Below are positions 1 through 8,874 of a DNA stretch of 33,184 nucleotides, in pieces. The stretch spans positions 1 to 33,184 of the forward strand of contig JARFRF010000118.1 of NCBI GenBank assembly GCA_029287395.1, given 5' to 3'. Position 1 is the first letter of the stretch. Every line of letters starts with the position of its first letter. The position numbers and the translations under genes are program-made. The stretch comes from Methyloceanibacter sp. (lineage in GTDB: Bacteria; Pseudomonadota; Alphaproteobacteria; Rhizobiales; Methyloligellaceae). The notes beneath the pieces are model-generated. The model had not been told where the DNA came from and searched no databases. It saw only the letters and a list, made by a program, of their open reading frames with translations.

Positions 1-945
1 CTTGGCGGCATCTTCGATAGCTAGTCCGGCTCCTTGCGCGAGGTACGGGAGGACGGGGTGAGCCGCATCGCCAAGCAGCACAGCCGCACCGCGCGACCAT
101 TGGGGCAAAGGTCGCAGGGCGAACAACGACCAAGCCCGCCACTGCGGTGCTGCCTCGATCAACTCCAGTGGCACCTTGTTCCAGCGCTCAACACTGGAAA
201 GGACGGTCTCTCGCTCTGCGGATCTATTCCAACCCTCGCCCGCTTGTCCCGTTTCCGCCACCGCGACAATGTTGATCGCCGAACCACCTTGAACTGGGTA
301 GTGCACCAAATGGCTCCGTGGACCGAGCCACAGCCCCACGATGAACGATGAAAACGGCTCGGGCAGGGAGTCACGTGGAATGAGGCTGCGGTAAGCGGTC
401 GCACCGGCATAAGCGGGCCTCAAGCCTGGAGCAATCCAGTCGCGGACGGTGGACCAGAGTCCGTCAGCTCCTATGAGGGCGGAACCATGGTGCGTCTCAC
501 CGTCCGAATCAGTGACGCTGACGCCGTTATCCCCGCGGATCTGCGTCACTGCGACTCCCGCAGTGAGCGTAATTCGCGGTAACGAAGACGCCACGGTTCG
601 AAGCGCTTGGTGCAGGTCGGTGCGTTGTAGTGTCAGGTAAGGAGCGCCGTAGCGTCGTTCTGCTACATTGCCGAGCGGTACGGTTGCTAGCTTCTTGCCG
701 TTTCGACCGTCGAAGAGCCAGATCGCTTGGGGGCGAGAGGTCTGCGCTGCAAGCGTGTCGAGCACACCGACGTGTCGAAGGATACGCGTCACATTCGGGC
801 CTAGCTGAATGCCCGCACCGCTCTCTTCCGCGAAGGTCGATCGTTCAAGGACCTGAGCCTCGATGTTTTGACGGTCTAGTGCAATCGCCGTCGCAAGTCC
901 GCCGATGCCGCCACCTGCAATGAGGATGGGCTGGGGAGCTGTCAT
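1..945 (-). CDS. FAD-dependent monooxygenase, aromatic-ring hydroxylase type (3' end beyond window)
   Basis: The frame is open from an ATG at 945 down to base 1, giving 315 codons without a stop, so the C-terminus lies outside the window. It belongs to the flavoprotein monooxygenase family of UbiH, salicylate hydroxylase and related enzymes, which use NAD(P)H and oxygen to hydroxylate an aromatic or similar substrate. Visible motifs are the N-terminal dinucleotide fold GGGIGG (about residues 11-16), the middle motif GADGLWSTVR, and the FAD-ribityl motif GDAAHPVLPYLAQGAG near the end of the visible part. It starts 12 bases after the stop of the zinc-finger gene on the same strand, so the two are probably co-transcribed. 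The substrate cannot be read from the sequence; ubiquinone hydroxylation is one possibility. I see no good Shine-Dalgarno, so translational coupling to the upstream gene is likely. Confidence 0.9.
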   Translation of the reverse strand, partial: MTAPQPILIAGGGIGGLATAIALDRQNIEAQVLERSTFAEESGAGIQLGPNVTRILRHVGVLDTLAAQTSRPQAIWLFDGRNGKKLATVPLGNVAERRYGAPYLTLQRTDLHQALRTVASSLPRITLTAGVAVTQIRGDNGVSVTDSDGETHHGSALIGADGLWSTVRDWIAPGLRPAYAGATAYRSLIPRDSLPEPFSSFIVGLWLGPRSHLVHYPVQGGSAINIVAVAETGQAGEGWNRSAERETVLSSVERWNKVPLELIEAAPQWRAWSLFALRPLPQWSRGAAVLLGDAAHPVLPYLAQGAGLAIEDAAK

Positions 946-957
946 CGACAGTTTGTC

Positions 958-1221
958 TTAAGCGGCTGGCGCGCCCGCTGGCGCCGTTGCCACATAGACG
1001 CATCCAGGAGGGTCACTCTCAGTCGGCGCCAAAGATGGGTCGTAGACATAGAGGGTCGAGCAATAGGGGCAGACGATCTCGTTGTCATTGCCCATGTCGA
1101 GATAGACGTGAGGATGGTCCTGGGGAGGAGAGGCGCCCATGCACTGGAATTCCTTGACGCCGATCTTGATCCGGTTGACGCCTACGTCATTAACAAAATG
1201 CGGCACCAGCGTTTCAGCCAT
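958..1221 (-). CDS. zinc-finger domain-containing protein (zf-CHCC, NDUFS6-like)
   Basis: This small 87-residue protein matches the zf-CHCC family, related to the zinc-binding C-terminus of the mitochondrial complex I subunit NDUFS6. The probable zinc ligands are the Cys of FQCMG, a His of HPHVY, and the two Cys of CPYCSTLY, in the usual order and spacing; the phrase EIVCPYCSTLYVY is typical. The tail is rich in Ala and Pro. It is first in a two-gene minus-strand unit with the FAD monooxygenase and is divergent from the alpha/beta hydrolase, with 76 bases between the two starts that must hold both promoters. In alphaproteobacteria such proteins are encoded as stand-alone genes and may associate with complex I; that role here is inference. 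Confidence 0.88.
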   Translation of the reverse strand: MAETLVPHFVNDVGVNRIKIGVKEFQCMGASPPQDHPHVYLDMGNDNEIVCPYCSTLYVYDPSLAPTESDPPGCVYVATAPAGAPAA

Positions 1222-1297
1222 GATGTTCTAATCGCCTATGTTTGAAGAATGTTGGTTCCAGCATAGTGGCCCTTGACGGAATGCGGTAGGTCAAAGA

Positions 1298-2050
1298 ATG
1301 CACAGTTTCGATTCCGACGGCGTCAGGATCGCGTATCTGGATGAGGGGCACGGCGACCCGATTCTTCTCATTCATGGTTTTGCGTCCAACGTTGCGACCA
1401 ATTGGGTCGACGCGCAATGGGTCCGCACGTTGACGCAGGATGGCCGCCGCGTCGTAGCGCTGGACAATCGGGGCCATGGACGGAGCGAAAAGCTCTACGA
1501 CCCTGCGCGGTATGGGGCGCCCGAAATGGCCGAGGACGCGATACGCCTCTTGAATCATCTCAGTATCGATCGCGTTGATGTTATGGGCTACTCGATGGGT
1601 GCGAGGATTGCGGCTTTTCTCGCCTTCGCTCACCCGGATCGGGTCCGCAGCATTGTGTTCGGCGGCCTTGGCATCAACATGGTCAGGGGGATGGTGGGCT
1701 CTGGGCCTTTGGCCGCGGCTCTCGAGGCTCCTCGAGTCGAGGACGTCATCAACGATACAGCCCGCAGCTTCCGTGTTTTTGCAGAACAGACGAGTAGCGA
1801 CCTCAAAGCGCTCGCTGCTTGTATGCGGGGTCCGCGCGAGAAGGTTCCCCGAGAGAAGCTCGCGGAGCTCGCCGTGCCGGTTCTTGTGGCCGTCGGTAGT
1901 GGAGATGTGATCGGAGGCTCTGGGGCAGCGCTTGCGGAATTGATCCCCAATGCCCAGTTCTTGGACATAAAGGGACGCGACCACATGAAGGCGGTGGGCG
2001 ACAAACAGTTCAAACAGGGCGTCCTGGCGTTTTTTGCATCACGACCCTGA
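1298..2050 (+). CDS. alpha/beta hydrolase
   Basis: The 250-residue protein has the standard length and layout of a cytosolic alpha/beta hydrolase. The oxyanion segment LLIHGFASN lies near residue 25, the GHGRSEK motif near 62, and the nucleophile elbow GYSMGAR near residue 97, where Ser is the expected catalytic nucleophile. The C-terminal GSGDVIGG and GRDHMKAV segments should supply the catalytic Asp and His. The substrate is not evident; esters, lactones or ring-cleavage products are typical for the family. It is divergently placed from the zinc-finger/monooxygenase unit and 94 bases upstream of cysE on the same strand, so it may share a transcript with cysE. The ATG at 1298 has only a weak ribosome-binding site. 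Confidence 0.9.
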   Translation: MHSFDSDGVRIAYLDEGHGDPILLIHGFASNVATNWVDAQWVRTLTQDGRRVVALDNRGHGRSEKLYDPARYGAPEMAEDAIRLLNHLSIDRVDVMGYSMGARIAAFLAFAHPDRVRSIVFGGLGINMVRGMVGSGPLAAALEAPRVEDVINDTARSFRVFAEQTSSDLKALAACMRGPREKVPREKLAELAVPVLVAVGSGDVIGGSGAALAELIPNAQFLDIKGRDHMKAVGDKQFKQGVLAFFASRP

Positions 2051-2144
2051 GCATTGGGTTTGCCAATCGTCGTGACTGCGCTAGACGAAGCCGTATGTAC
2101 CTGCTACGGGGGCTCAACTGAGGTGAACCCCAGCGAGGTGAGCC

Positions 2145-2987
2145 ATGAACAAGACAGCAGCAGCACAGGCAAAAGTCGAAAGTTGGGACCCGTTGTGGAA
2201 CCAGCTGCGGCGCGAGGCCGAGGAAGTCAGTGCAGCGGAACCCGCCCTTGGTGGGTTTCTTTACGCCTCGATACTGAGCCACTCGCGTTTTGAAGACGCA
2301 GTTGTGCATCGTTTGGCCCAGCGGCTACAGCACGCAGCGCTTGATGTTGGTCTGATCCATAAGACTTTTCACGAGATACTCGATCAAGACCCTACCCTTG
2401 GCGAGGAGTTCCGGGCTGACGCCATGGCCTGGATCCAGAGAGACCCTGCCTGCGACCGTCTGATTGAGCCGTTGGTATACTTCAAGGGCTATCACGCGTT
2501 GCAGACGCATCGGATCGGTCATCGGCTTTGGAATGCTGGCCGGACGGATTTCGCGCTGTACCTCCAAAGCTTGGTTTCGCGCTTTCTGCAGGTGGACATT
2601 CACCCGGCGGCGCGACTAGGCCGCAGCATTATGATCGACCATGCCACAGGCATCGTGATTGGAGAGACAGCCGTGGTCGGCAACAATTGTTCTCTCTTAC
2701 ACAACGTCACATTGGGCGGCTCCGGCAATGAGCATGGTGATCGTCACCCCAAGATCGGTTGCGGCGTGATGATTGGCGCCGGCGCGAAGATACTCGGCAA
2801 CATCAGAGTCGGTGATTGCGCCCGGATCGCAGCTGGTAGTGTTGTGCTCAAGGATGTTCCGGATCGGCGAACGGTTGCGGGTGTTCCGGCACGAGACATC
2901 GGCGAAAACACATGCCCCGAACCGGCGTTGACGATGGATCAGTTCGTCCCGGGCGAGGATGTGCACCTTGGCGAAGACGAACTGTAA
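2145..2987 (+). CDS. cysE: serine O-acetyltransferase
   Basis: CysE transfers acetyl from acetyl-CoA to L-serine, giving O-acetylserine for cysteine synthesis in the cytoplasm. The 280-residue product has the helical SATase N-terminal domain (about residues 1-140), including DPACDRLIEPLVYFKGYHAL, followed by a left-handed beta-helix of hexapeptide repeats (about 145-250). Family hallmarks are DIHPAARLGRSIMIDHATG, the GGSGNEHGDRHPKIG loop and VAGVPAR. The Asp and His residues of the active site are present in DIHP and IDHATG. The start ATG follows a GAGGTGAG ribosome-binding site. DUF3126 begins 23 bases after the stop, and the pair probably forms an operon, a pairing I recall as common in Hyphomicrobiales. 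Feedback inhibition by cysteine is known for the family but cannot be judged here. Confidence 0.95.
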   Translation: MNKTAAAQAKVESWDPLWNQLRREAEEVSAAEPALGGFLYASILSHSRFEDAVVHRLAQRLQHAALDVGLIHKTFHEILDQDPTLGEEFRADAMAWIQRDPACDRLIEPLVYFKGYHALQTHRIGHRLWNAGRTDFALYLQSLVSRFLQVDIHPAARLGRSIMIDHATGIVIGETAVVGNNCSLLHNVTLGGSGNEHGDRHPKIGCGVMIGAGAKILGNIRVGDCARIAAGSVVLKDVPDRRTVAGVPARDIGENTCPEPALTMDQFVPGEDVHLGEDEL

Positions 2988-3010
2988 GCTTCTAGAAAAG
3001 GGCAAGGGCA

Positions 3011-3223
3011 GTGACGCGCGACGAAATCCTGAAGCTTGAGGGCTACCTCAAGAAGACCTTCCGTTTGGGAGATATTGAAGTTCGCCAGAGACCTCAAAAG
3101 GAAGATTCTGCTGAGGTCTATATTGGCGATGAGTTCATCGGTATTCTATTTCGAGATGATGAGGATCCGGACGACACAGCCTACCAATTCCAGATGGCCA
3201 TTCTGGACTACGATCTGCAGTAG
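3011..3223 (+). CDS. DUF3126 family protein
   Basis: This 70-residue protein is acidic, has no signal peptide or membrane segment, and matches the DUF3126 family, which is restricted largely to alphaproteobacteria. Typical segments are the N-terminal LEGYLKKTF helix and the C-terminal Asp/Glu-rich stretch with DEDPDD ahead of YQFQMAILDYDL. The reading frame begins with GTG at 3011, preceded by AAAGGGCAAGGGCA, which offers a purine-rich ribosome-binding site. It follows cysE by 23 bases on the same strand, so co-transcription is likely. Function is unknown; a link to cysteine metabolism is only suggested by position. Confidence 0.88.
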   Translation: MTRDEILKLEGYLKKTFRLGDIEVRQRPQKEDSAEVYIGDEFIGILFRDDEDPDDTAYQFQMAILDYDLQ

Positions 3224-3286
3224 CGGACTTGTTTCGAATAACCGGTCTGCTGCCGCGTCTTTGCCTCACGGGTACAGAAAGAGAAT

Positions 3287-3319
3287 GAGCCGGTCTCCCT
3301 GGGGAAGGAGGACCGGCTC
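3287..3319 (+). terminator. Possible stem-loop after the cysE-DUF3126 unit
   Basis: A perfect nine-base inverted repeat (GAGCCGGTC at 3287-3295 and GACCGGCTC at 3311-3319) encloses a 15-base loop. It lies between the convergent DUF3126 and cysteine-peptidase genes. No run of T follows on either strand, so it is not a textbook intrinsic terminator; it may act with Rho, protect RNA ends, or be chance. Confidence 0.35.
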
Positions 3320-3414
3320 GCGGAAAGGCCCGGCTACGTTGGGGCTGTTGGGGGAGATACACCGGGCCGTTGGTTGCCTTCCGCTGAGGGACTGCGGGAG
3401 GCAGAATTAATCGC

Positions 3415-4062
3415 TCAGAGGTTGGACGCGGACACCGCAGGTTGCGGTGCGAGATCCGGCGGCAAGAGCGATATCCAGACCAGCGGGTTCTGAGCTGATT
3501 GCCGCTTCACGAAGGTGTACGACGTATCGGTCCAGGCCTTCACCTCGTTGACCTTGTTGTCCAGCACGAAGTCGCCATGGTCGGTTCGGACCGTGAGAAC
3601 TGCGTGGCCTTCGTTTTGCTCGTCGCGGACCACCGTGATGAGAAGTGCAGTCTCCGGCCAGCCACGCTTGATCAAAACTCGCCGCTTCAGCAGGACATAG
3701 TCCTCGCAATCGCCTTTTTCGTCCGGATACGTCCACCGTTCGGCCTCACCGTAGAGATCAAGATCGGTTACCGGCTTGATCGCGTTGTTGACGCTGGCGT
3801 TTACTTCGCGGAGTTCGATCGCTCTGCCCCGCGTAAGCTGAATGCTGTCCGCGAACCGATCCGCTGGGCGGCACTCGGCTTGGCGATCGCGGCAAAAGTT
3901 TACGTAGCCAATCGGCGGCAACGTTTCGCCATAAGACTGCATGTAAGACATCCGATGCGTTTCGGATGCTGAATTTAGCGAGATCGCATGCTTATTCGTC
4001 GCGTCTGCGGGCAGCGACGAAATAAACAATAGAAATGCCGTCCCAAGAATAAATTTTTTCAT
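3415..4062 (-). CDS. Secreted transglutaminase-like cysteine peptidase (BTLCP family)
   Basis: The 215-residue product begins with a clear signal peptide (MKKFILGTAFLLFISSLPADA), so the mature enzyme acts in the periplasm. The rest matches the bacterial transglutaminase-like cysteine peptidase family (DUF920), to which LapG also belongs. The catalytic triad is visible: Cys in KGDCEDYVLLK (about residue 118), His in EGHAVLTV (about 153) and Asp in FVLDNKV (about 167). Some relatives cleave surface adhesins to control biofilm, but no adhesin or LapD-type partner is encoded here, so the substrate is unknown. The ATG follows a strong GGGGGA ribosome-binding site. Its 3' end faces DUF3126 across 190 bases. 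Confidence 0.9.
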   Translation of the reverse strand: MKKFILGTAFLLFISSLPADATNKHAISLNSASETHRMSYMQSYGETLPPIGYVNFCRDRQAECRPADRFADSIQLTRGRAIELREVNASVNNAIKPVTDLDLYGEAERWTYPDEKGDCEDYVLLKRRVLIKRGWPETALLITVVRDEQNEGHAVLTVRTDHGDFVLDNKVNEVKAWTDTSYTFVKRQSAQNPLVWISLLPPDLAPQPAVSASNL

Positions 4063-4342
4063 GACGTCCCCCTGTTGTTAGGGGGAAGGTCGCAGAAACG
4101 TTTTGCGATCCAGATAAGGAAAGCCTGCGTTTTGCATGCTTGTTGGTAGGAAAGTTTTAGCCGCGCCTACCCAAACCTGAACGGGCTTGGTTACCCAGTC
4201 TTTTAGAGATGCCGACCAGCCACTTAAGGCTCTTTGATATACCTAGCGTTTTCCTGCTCGGGTGGTTTATAGGGCAAGCACGGCGCGGAAAGATTTCGGA
4301 AACGCTATTTGCGAGCTTAGTGAGTTGCGCGGCCAGGGGGAC

Positions 4343-4927
4343 TCACCGCAATAACCCACCAGGAAGGATTCGGAATCTTCGTCGTGCCTCTCGGGCTGTT
4401 TCGGTATTGCCTGCGCCAAGTGCGGCCGGGTTGCCATCGGGCCACCGAAGTCCAACATCTCGCAGCTCAAGTGCAACAACCGGGTCTGCGCCGATCCAGA
4501 AAGGCCGGTCGATTGCCGTTATGGTTCCAAGAATGTGGCTTACCAAAGAGCTCGAGTGCGTCAACGGCATCAACGCGAATTCGAATACGGCGTGTTGGTT
4601 TCGTTCGGTGACGCCGAAGAACGTGCCGTGGCCAACGGCACCCCTGCCGAGAATTGTCTCAAGGGTTGCAGACATGGTGCGGCGGTCCTCCGGGGGCCAG
4701 AGGCTCAGCAGGTCTTCGCCGCGCAACTCTCGGCCGAAATACTGACAGACTTCGGTTCCGGCCAAACGAAATCGGCAGGTCTCGGCGCCTGAGCATTCGA
4801 CGATGAACGTCTCTCGCAATAACTCGGATATTTTCGAAGGGTCGACCTGGAAGCGCTTTGGCGCGATCCGGCCATTGCGGATCGCGTTCCAATATGCGTA
4901 AAGCTTTGTGGTGGTCGCTTGCTGCAT
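4343..4927 (-). CDS. PAS domain-containing protein (PAS_5 / DUF1457 type)
   Basis: The product resembles alphaproteobacterial single-PAS proteins of the PAS_5 family. The conserved opening, KLYAYWNAIRNGRIAPKR followed by VDPSKISELL and FIVE, lies just after the chosen start, and the PAS core with FRLAGTEVCQYFGRELRGEDLLSLW follows at about residues 50-75. There is no output domain, so it probably senses a ligand or acts through a partner. The frame stays open upstream to a GTG at 5011 and an ATG at 4975, but homology begins at the ATG at 4927 (194 residues), so I use that start. The C-terminal 30 residues are Arg- and Gly-rich and less conserved. The gene lies 280 bases upstream of the secreted peptidase in the same direction. 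Its role is unknown. Confidence 0.8.
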   Translation of the reverse strand: MQQATTTKLYAYWNAIRNGRIAPKRFQVDPSKISELLRETFIVECSGAETCRFRLAGTEVCQYFGRELRGEDLLSLWPPEDRRTMSATLETILGRGAVGHGTFFGVTERNQHAVFEFALMPLTHSSSLVSHILGTITAIDRPFWIGADPVVALELRDVGLRWPDGNPAALGAGNTETAREARRRFRILPGGLLR

Positions 4928-5129
4928 CGGGTCCCAACAACTTTTACTTAGAAAAGGCCTGCGGCCACGTACCATTCGGTCTTTGCGACTGGGCTGCATA
5001 AGAATGGACACGATGGACCGTGAGGAAGCAGGGAATGTGCCATCGAGGCCCGCCAGACGAACCGAGGCCGCAGAAACGTGCCGTTAAGGTTTCCAGCGTT
5101 GCGGGACGTGAGGGATTCTAGAGGTTCAG

Positions 5130-5852
5130 ATGGCGTCTAGAGAACCAATCTTGAACGTCCCGACCGCGGTGACGATCTCCGCTGCTGCGATGACCGCGAT
5201 GCAACTTATCCTGATCGTCCTGCCGCCGGAACTGAGCCTCAGTGTTTTTCTAAGTTTGGCAATGATTCCAGACCGCTACACTGGGGCTGCCTCCGAGCTG
5301 CCAGGCGGCTACCTGTCGGCCGTTACATCGTTCGTCACCTACATGGTGGTTCATGGTGGGTGGCTGCATCTGGTTGTGAATGTGCTGTGGATGCTGGCAT
5401 TTGGAACGGCCGTTGCGAGGCGTGTCTCGATGGCAGGGTTTTTTCAGTTTTCAATCCTCTGCGGGATCGTCGGTGCACTGGCCCATCTTGTCCTGCATTG
5501 GGGCGAAATGTCTCCAATGGTTGGCGCATCGGCTGCCATTTCGGGACAGATGGCTGCAGCGCTGCGATTTGTCTTTTCTGTGCGCGGCGGTTCACATGAG
5601 GGAAGGCCAGACTTCACACACGTGCCCCTGGCGTCTTTGCAAGAGACGCTTCGGGACGGCCGCGCGGTAGCGTTCATCGTATTCTGGCTGGTTTTGAACG
5701 CTTATTTTGGCTTGAGCGGCGCGTCCTTCGGTACTGGTCCGGATAGTAGGATCGCTTGGGAGGCGCATATCGGCGGGTTTCTGTGCGGCCTGCTCACCTT
5801 CGGGTATTTCGATACCGCACGCCCGGCACCCGATCTTTCGCAATTGCGGTAA
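5130..5852 (+). CDS. Rhomboid family intramembrane serine protease
   Basis: Rhomboids cut membrane-spanning substrates within the bilayer. This 240-residue protein has about six hydrophobic segments and the family signature: HGGWLHLVVNVLWMLAFG (about residues 75-90, with the His and Asn of the oxyanion region), the nucleophile in GASAAISGQMAA (Ser near 133), and the catalytic His in WEAHIGGFLCGLL (about 212). The length and order fit bacterial GlpG/YqgP-like enzymes without a cytosolic N-domain. The ATG follows AGAGGTTCAG, a good ribosome-binding site. The CBS protein follows by 107 bases on the same strand. Substrates are unknown. Confidence 0.93.
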   Translation: MASREPILNVPTAVTISAAAMTAMQLILIVLPPELSLSVFLSLAMIPDRYTGAASELPGGYLSAVTSFVTYMVVHGGWLHLVVNVLWMLAFGTAVARRVSMAGFFQFSILCGIVGALAHLVLHWGEMSPMVGASAAISGQMAAALRFVFSVRGGSHEGRPDFTHVPLASLQETLRDGRAVAFIVFWLVLNAYFGLSGASFGTGPDSRIAWEAHIGGFLCGLLTFGYFDTARPAPDLSQLR

Positions 5853-5959
5853 CCATAAGACCTTCATGGTTTTTCGCAGGTGGCTTGCGCCCGTCTCAAC
5901 TTGCCGACACAATACCGCCACAAAAGAAATTGGTGGAGTTGTGGTGGGAGGATACGCCG

Positions 5960-6391
5960 ATGAATGTCGCCGCCATTCTTAAGCTGAAGGGCAGGGACGT
6001 GCTGACCGCGCCTCCAGACACCAAACTGTTGGAGGTTGCCCGACTGCTCGGCGAGAACAAGATTGGTTGTATTGTGATTGTTGACGGCGATGCCAATGTG
6101 GCCGGTATCGTCTCGGAACGGGACATCGTTCAGGAATTGGCCCGCTCTGGGACATCGGTCATGGAGGAGCCCGTCGAGGTTTGCATGACCAAGTCAGTCG
6201 TGACGTGCCGAGAGTCCGATACCACAGATCAGCTGATGGGTGAGATGACTGCTCACCGCTTCCGGCATATGCCAGTCGTGGAGCGTGGCCGCTTAGTTGG
6301 CCTTGTGTCCATCGGTGACGTCGTGCGGATGCGCATTGCCGAGGCCGAAATGGAGGCAGCAGCCATGCGCGAGTATATCGCGACAGGCTGA
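5960..6391 (+). CDS. CBS domain-containing protein
   Basis: This 143-residue cytosolic protein consists almost entirely of two tandem CBS domains (about residues 8-62 and 72-130). The first has GCIVIVDGDANVAGIVSERD and the second has FRHMPVVERGRLVGLVSIGD, both classic repeats that together form a Bateman module binding adenosyl ligands such as AMP or ATP. There is no fused effector domain, so it probably regulates a partner. The longer open frame from 5756 overlaps the rhomboid gene; I reject it because the ATG at 5960 follows a strong GTGGGAGG ribosome-binding site and homology begins there. It is convergent with the patatin gene. Confidence 0.92.
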   Translation: MNVAAILKLKGRDVLTAPPDTKLLEVARLLGENKIGCIVIVDGDANVAGIVSERDIVQELARSGTSVMEEPVEVCMTKSVVTCRESDTTDQLMGEMTAHRFRHMPVVERGRLVGLVSIGDVVRMRIAEAEMEAAAMREYIATG

Positions 6392-6438
6392 CCGTAGCCG
6401 TACTAATCCGTACATGGCGAGCTTGTTCGCCGAACCGC

Positions 6439-7368
6439 TTACGCAGCGACCGCTTTCAAGACGTGGCGTATCTCGTCGAGTTGCGACTCGGCTGCCTGCG
6501 CTCCCAGGGCGATAGCCTCATCTGCGCGATGGAAGTCGAATAGGGCTATGCCTCCAGTCTTCGGATTTATCGTGATATCCGGCGGGTCACCTGCGAGGCG
6601 CGAGCGTGCAATTCGGTCCTGTGTGATATTGATCGCATCCATCATCACGGCGGATATGCCCGGTGCACCCTTGCCACGCCCAAACAACTGGCGATGCAGC
6701 AGGCGCAGCGCCCCGCCGTCCTTCCCGCCTTCGGCGCCCGTCTGTATCGCGGGGATCTCCATATCGGACGGTTCGCTGAAAGCGGCGTGGTCGTGGATGA
6801 CTCCGGCTTTGCCAAAGGGATCGCTGGTCACATTCACGGCTATTACGATGCGCGCACCAAGAGCGCGGCAAACGGAAACTGGAACCGGGTTCACCAAGGC
6901 GCCATCAATCATCCATTGGCCATTTATCCGAACCGGCTTAAAGATTCCAGGCAGCGCGAATGAAGCATTGAGCGCCCTGACGAGATCGCCCTCATTCAAC
7001 CAGACCTCGTGACCTGTTCCGAGCTCCGTCGCAACAGCTACGAAACGCGGATCCAGATTTTCAATCTTCAGACCCTTTAGATGATCTTCCAGTTCGCCGG
7101 AGAGGCGTTGACCGGTGATCAACCCCGAACCGGCGAGATTGAAATCCAGAAAGCCGAATATCCGCCTCGGCGTAAGGCTTCTCGCGAAGTTCTCAAGGCG
7201 ATTCAAATTTCCGGTCACAAAGCAAGCGCCGGCGACGGAGCCGATGGATGTACCGGCTACAACGTCGGGCTCAAGGCCAGCGGCGATCAGAGTATTTAGG
7301 ACCCCGATATGGGCCCATCCGCGGGCGGAACCGCCCCCAAGCGCTAAACCGACAGTTGGTCTTGCCAT
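6439..7368 (-). CDS. Patatin-like phospholipase family protein (RssA-like)
   Basis: The 309-residue product has the full patatin signature: the oxyanion glycine loop GGGSARGWAHIG near residue 11, the nucleophile motif GTSIGSVAGA near residue 40 and the Asp of the catalytic dyad in DGALVNPVPV near residue 152. It resembles the cytosolic RssA/YchK group of bacterial lipid acyl hydrolases. No signal peptide is seen. Its 3' end faces the CBS gene across 47 bases. The upstream 193 bases separate it from hisI, so it probably has its own promoter. The natural lipid substrate is unknown. Confidence 0.92.
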   Translation of the reverse strand: MARPTVGLALGGGSARGWAHIGVLNTLIAAGLEPDVVAGTSIGSVAGACFVTGNLNRLENFARSLTPRRIFGFLDFNLAGSGLITGQRLSGELEDHLKGLKIENLDPRFVAVATELGTGHEVWLNEGDLVRALNASFALPGIFKPVRINGQWMIDGALVNPVPVSVCRALGARIVIAVNVTSDPFGKAGVIHDHAAFSEPSDMEIPAIQTGAEGGKDGGALRLLHRQLFGRGKGAPGISAVMMDAINITQDRIARSRLAGDPPDITINPKTGGIALFDFHRADEAIALGAQAAESQLDEIRHVLKAVAA

Positions 7369-7561
7369 TCTTAAAGTCTCTTATCGGACATATGGGTTCG
7401 GTGAACCGTTGCCGCAACGCTCATCCTTGAACTGCGAGACACGCGCCAGCTTGGCCAGGCCCGCGATTCGGATACCCTTCAATTAGAATAGTACTACTTG
7501 GAATTTAAAGCTTCTTGTTCGGCAGTGCTGAGCCGCAAACACCCACGGGGTCGACGTGGCG

Positions 7562-7981
7562 CTACGTGGCTTCCATCATGAGCCGCTTTCCAGCGTATTC
7601 GCCGAAGGGGACACTGCGATAGAAGCAGGAGACGCGGCCTGTGTGGCAACAACCACCGGCTCCTGCCACTTCAGCCTTGAGCCAAAGCGCGTCTTGATCG
7701 CAGTCGGTGCAGATCTCAATGACGCGAAGGGTGTTTCCGCTCGTCTCGCCCTTGCGCCAGAGTTTCCCGCGAGAGCGCGACCAAAAATGAGCCTGACCAG
7801 TGTCTATCGTCCTGGCAAGGGCCTCTTTGTTCATATAGGCGAACATCAAGACTTCGCCGGTTTCTGCCGCCGTCACGATAGCTGGCAGCAGACCGTGCGC
7901 ATCGAAGGACGGCGCGAAGGTATCTCCTTCCTCCAATGCCGTCTTGTCGTTGATCGTTGGGAACTTCTTCGCGTCTGTCAC
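7562..7981 (-). CDS. hisI: Phosphoribosyl-AMP cyclohydrolase
   Basis: HisI opens the adenine ring of phosphoribosyl-AMP in histidine synthesis. The visible signature is complete: [34 protein letters not shown], the Asp-rich metal site [11 protein letters not shown], and the zinc Cys pair in [14 protein letters not shown]. From a GTG at 7981 the protein is 139 residues, the usual size for the mono-functional enzyme; HisE is not fused. The longer frame to 8131 overlaps folE and carries no homology there, so I reject it. The GTG lies 37 bases after the folE stop in the same direction, with a weak AGAAAG ribosome-binding site, so the two are probably co-transcribed. No other his gene is nearby. 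Confidence 0.92.
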   Translation of the reverse strand: MTDAKKFPTINDKTALEEGDTFAPSFDAHGLLPAIVTAAETGEVLMFAYMNKEALARTIDTGQAHFWSRSRGKLWRKGETSGNTLRVIEICTDCDQDALWLKAEVAGAGGCCHTGRVSCFYRSVPFGEYAGKRLMMEAT

Positions 7982-8018
7982 CGCAATGGCTTTCTGCTGC
8001 GGTTGTCGCGATCGCTGA

Positions 8019-8669
8019 TTAGCGTCCGCGATCGACCGCCAGCTGCATGAACCGGGCTTGCTGCGCCGGGTCTTCTTTGAAGATGCCAGTGAACTGGGTA
8101 GTGATCGTGGCGACGTCGGGCTTCCGGACACCGCGCATTGACATGCATTGGTGAACAGCCTCGATCATTACCGCGACGCCCTTCGGCTTCAGCACACGAT
8201 CAATCGTCTCCGCAACCTGCGCTGTCATCGTTTCTTGGGTCTGCAGGCGCCGACCGAACACCTCCACAACGCGCGCGAGCTTTGAGAGACCGACGACTCG
8301 ATCTGTGGGGAAGTAGGCAATGTGGGCCTTGCCGATGAACGGAACCATGTGGTGTTCGCAATGCGAGTTGAGCTCGATATCGCGCAGCATAACAATGTCG
8401 TCATACCCGCCGACATCGTCGAACGTTCGCGAGAGAACCTCGATCGGATCATCCCGATAGCCGGCAAAGAATTCGTCGTAGGCGCCAACCACGCGCTTAG
8501 GCGTATCCCGCAGGCCTTCGCGCTCAGGATCGTCACCGGCATATGCGATCAGCGTACGCACGGCGCGTTCGGCTTCCTCGCGCGAGGGACGGGTGATTTG
8601 CGGTCCCTTACCGATCTCGATACCTGCATGCAGATTGTGGCTTGGTCGGCTATCGGTCTTCGTGGCCAT
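8019..8669 (-). CDS. folE: GTP cyclohydrolase I
   Basis: FolE converts GTP to dihydroneopterin triphosphate, the first step of folate (and tetrahydromethanopterin-independent pterin) synthesis. The protein has the expected core: the zinc and active-site motif [32 protein letters not shown], and the C-terminal [10 protein letters not shown] with the other zinc Cys, followed by FTGIFKEDP. Two in-frame ATGs compete: 8681 directly abuts GGAAGG, while 8669 sits 12 bases beyond it. I take 8669, giving 216 residues, but 8681 (220 residues) is possible. A plausible promoter lies upstream and hisI follows. It is divergent from the NifU-like gene. Confidence 0.95.
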   Translation of the reverse strand: MATKTDSRPSHNLHAGIEIGKGPQITRPSREEAERAVRTLIAYAGDDPEREGLRDTPKRVVGAYDEFFAGYRDDPIEVLSRTFDDVGGYDDIVMLRDIELNSHCEHHMVPFIGKAHIAYFPTDRVVGLSKLARVVEVFGRRLQTQETMTAQVAETIDRVLKPKGVAVMIEAVHQCMSMRGVRKPDVATITTQFTGIFKEDPAQQARFMQLAVDRGR

Positions 8670-8714
8670 GACGTGACGCATCCTTCCGGTTAGCTAGGCG
8701 CTTGAATTTATTTA

Positions 8715-8744
8715 TATAAACCGGACCCGCAATCCGATTGTCGA
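8715..8744 (-). promoter_or_regulatory. Possible folE promoter
   Basis: On the minus strand, TCGACA (8744-8739) and TTTATA (8720-8715) stand 18 bases apart, in the right orientation and about 45 bases upstream of the folE start. The surrounding block is unusually AT-rich for this genome. This rests on consensus resemblance only. Confidence 0.3.
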
Positions 8745-8874
8745 GAGGTGCGGCAGCGCGTACACAGCCGGTATAGAACACCAAGGACGTCGAGCATATA
8801 TAGTGCGTACCGCTCGCCTGCAAGCAGGGGATCGATGCGGTTTCGCGCAAGCGGCACTCAATCAGAGACGTTTC

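Noticed and set aside
1214-1984. 256-codon open frame on the minus strand
   Set aside because: It lies fully over the alpha/beta hydrolase, which has clear catalytic motifs, and shows no protein-like motif itself.
5756-5959. Long N-terminal extension of the CBS protein
   Set aside because: It overlaps the rhomboid gene and has no homology; a strong ribosome-binding site precedes the ATG at 5960.
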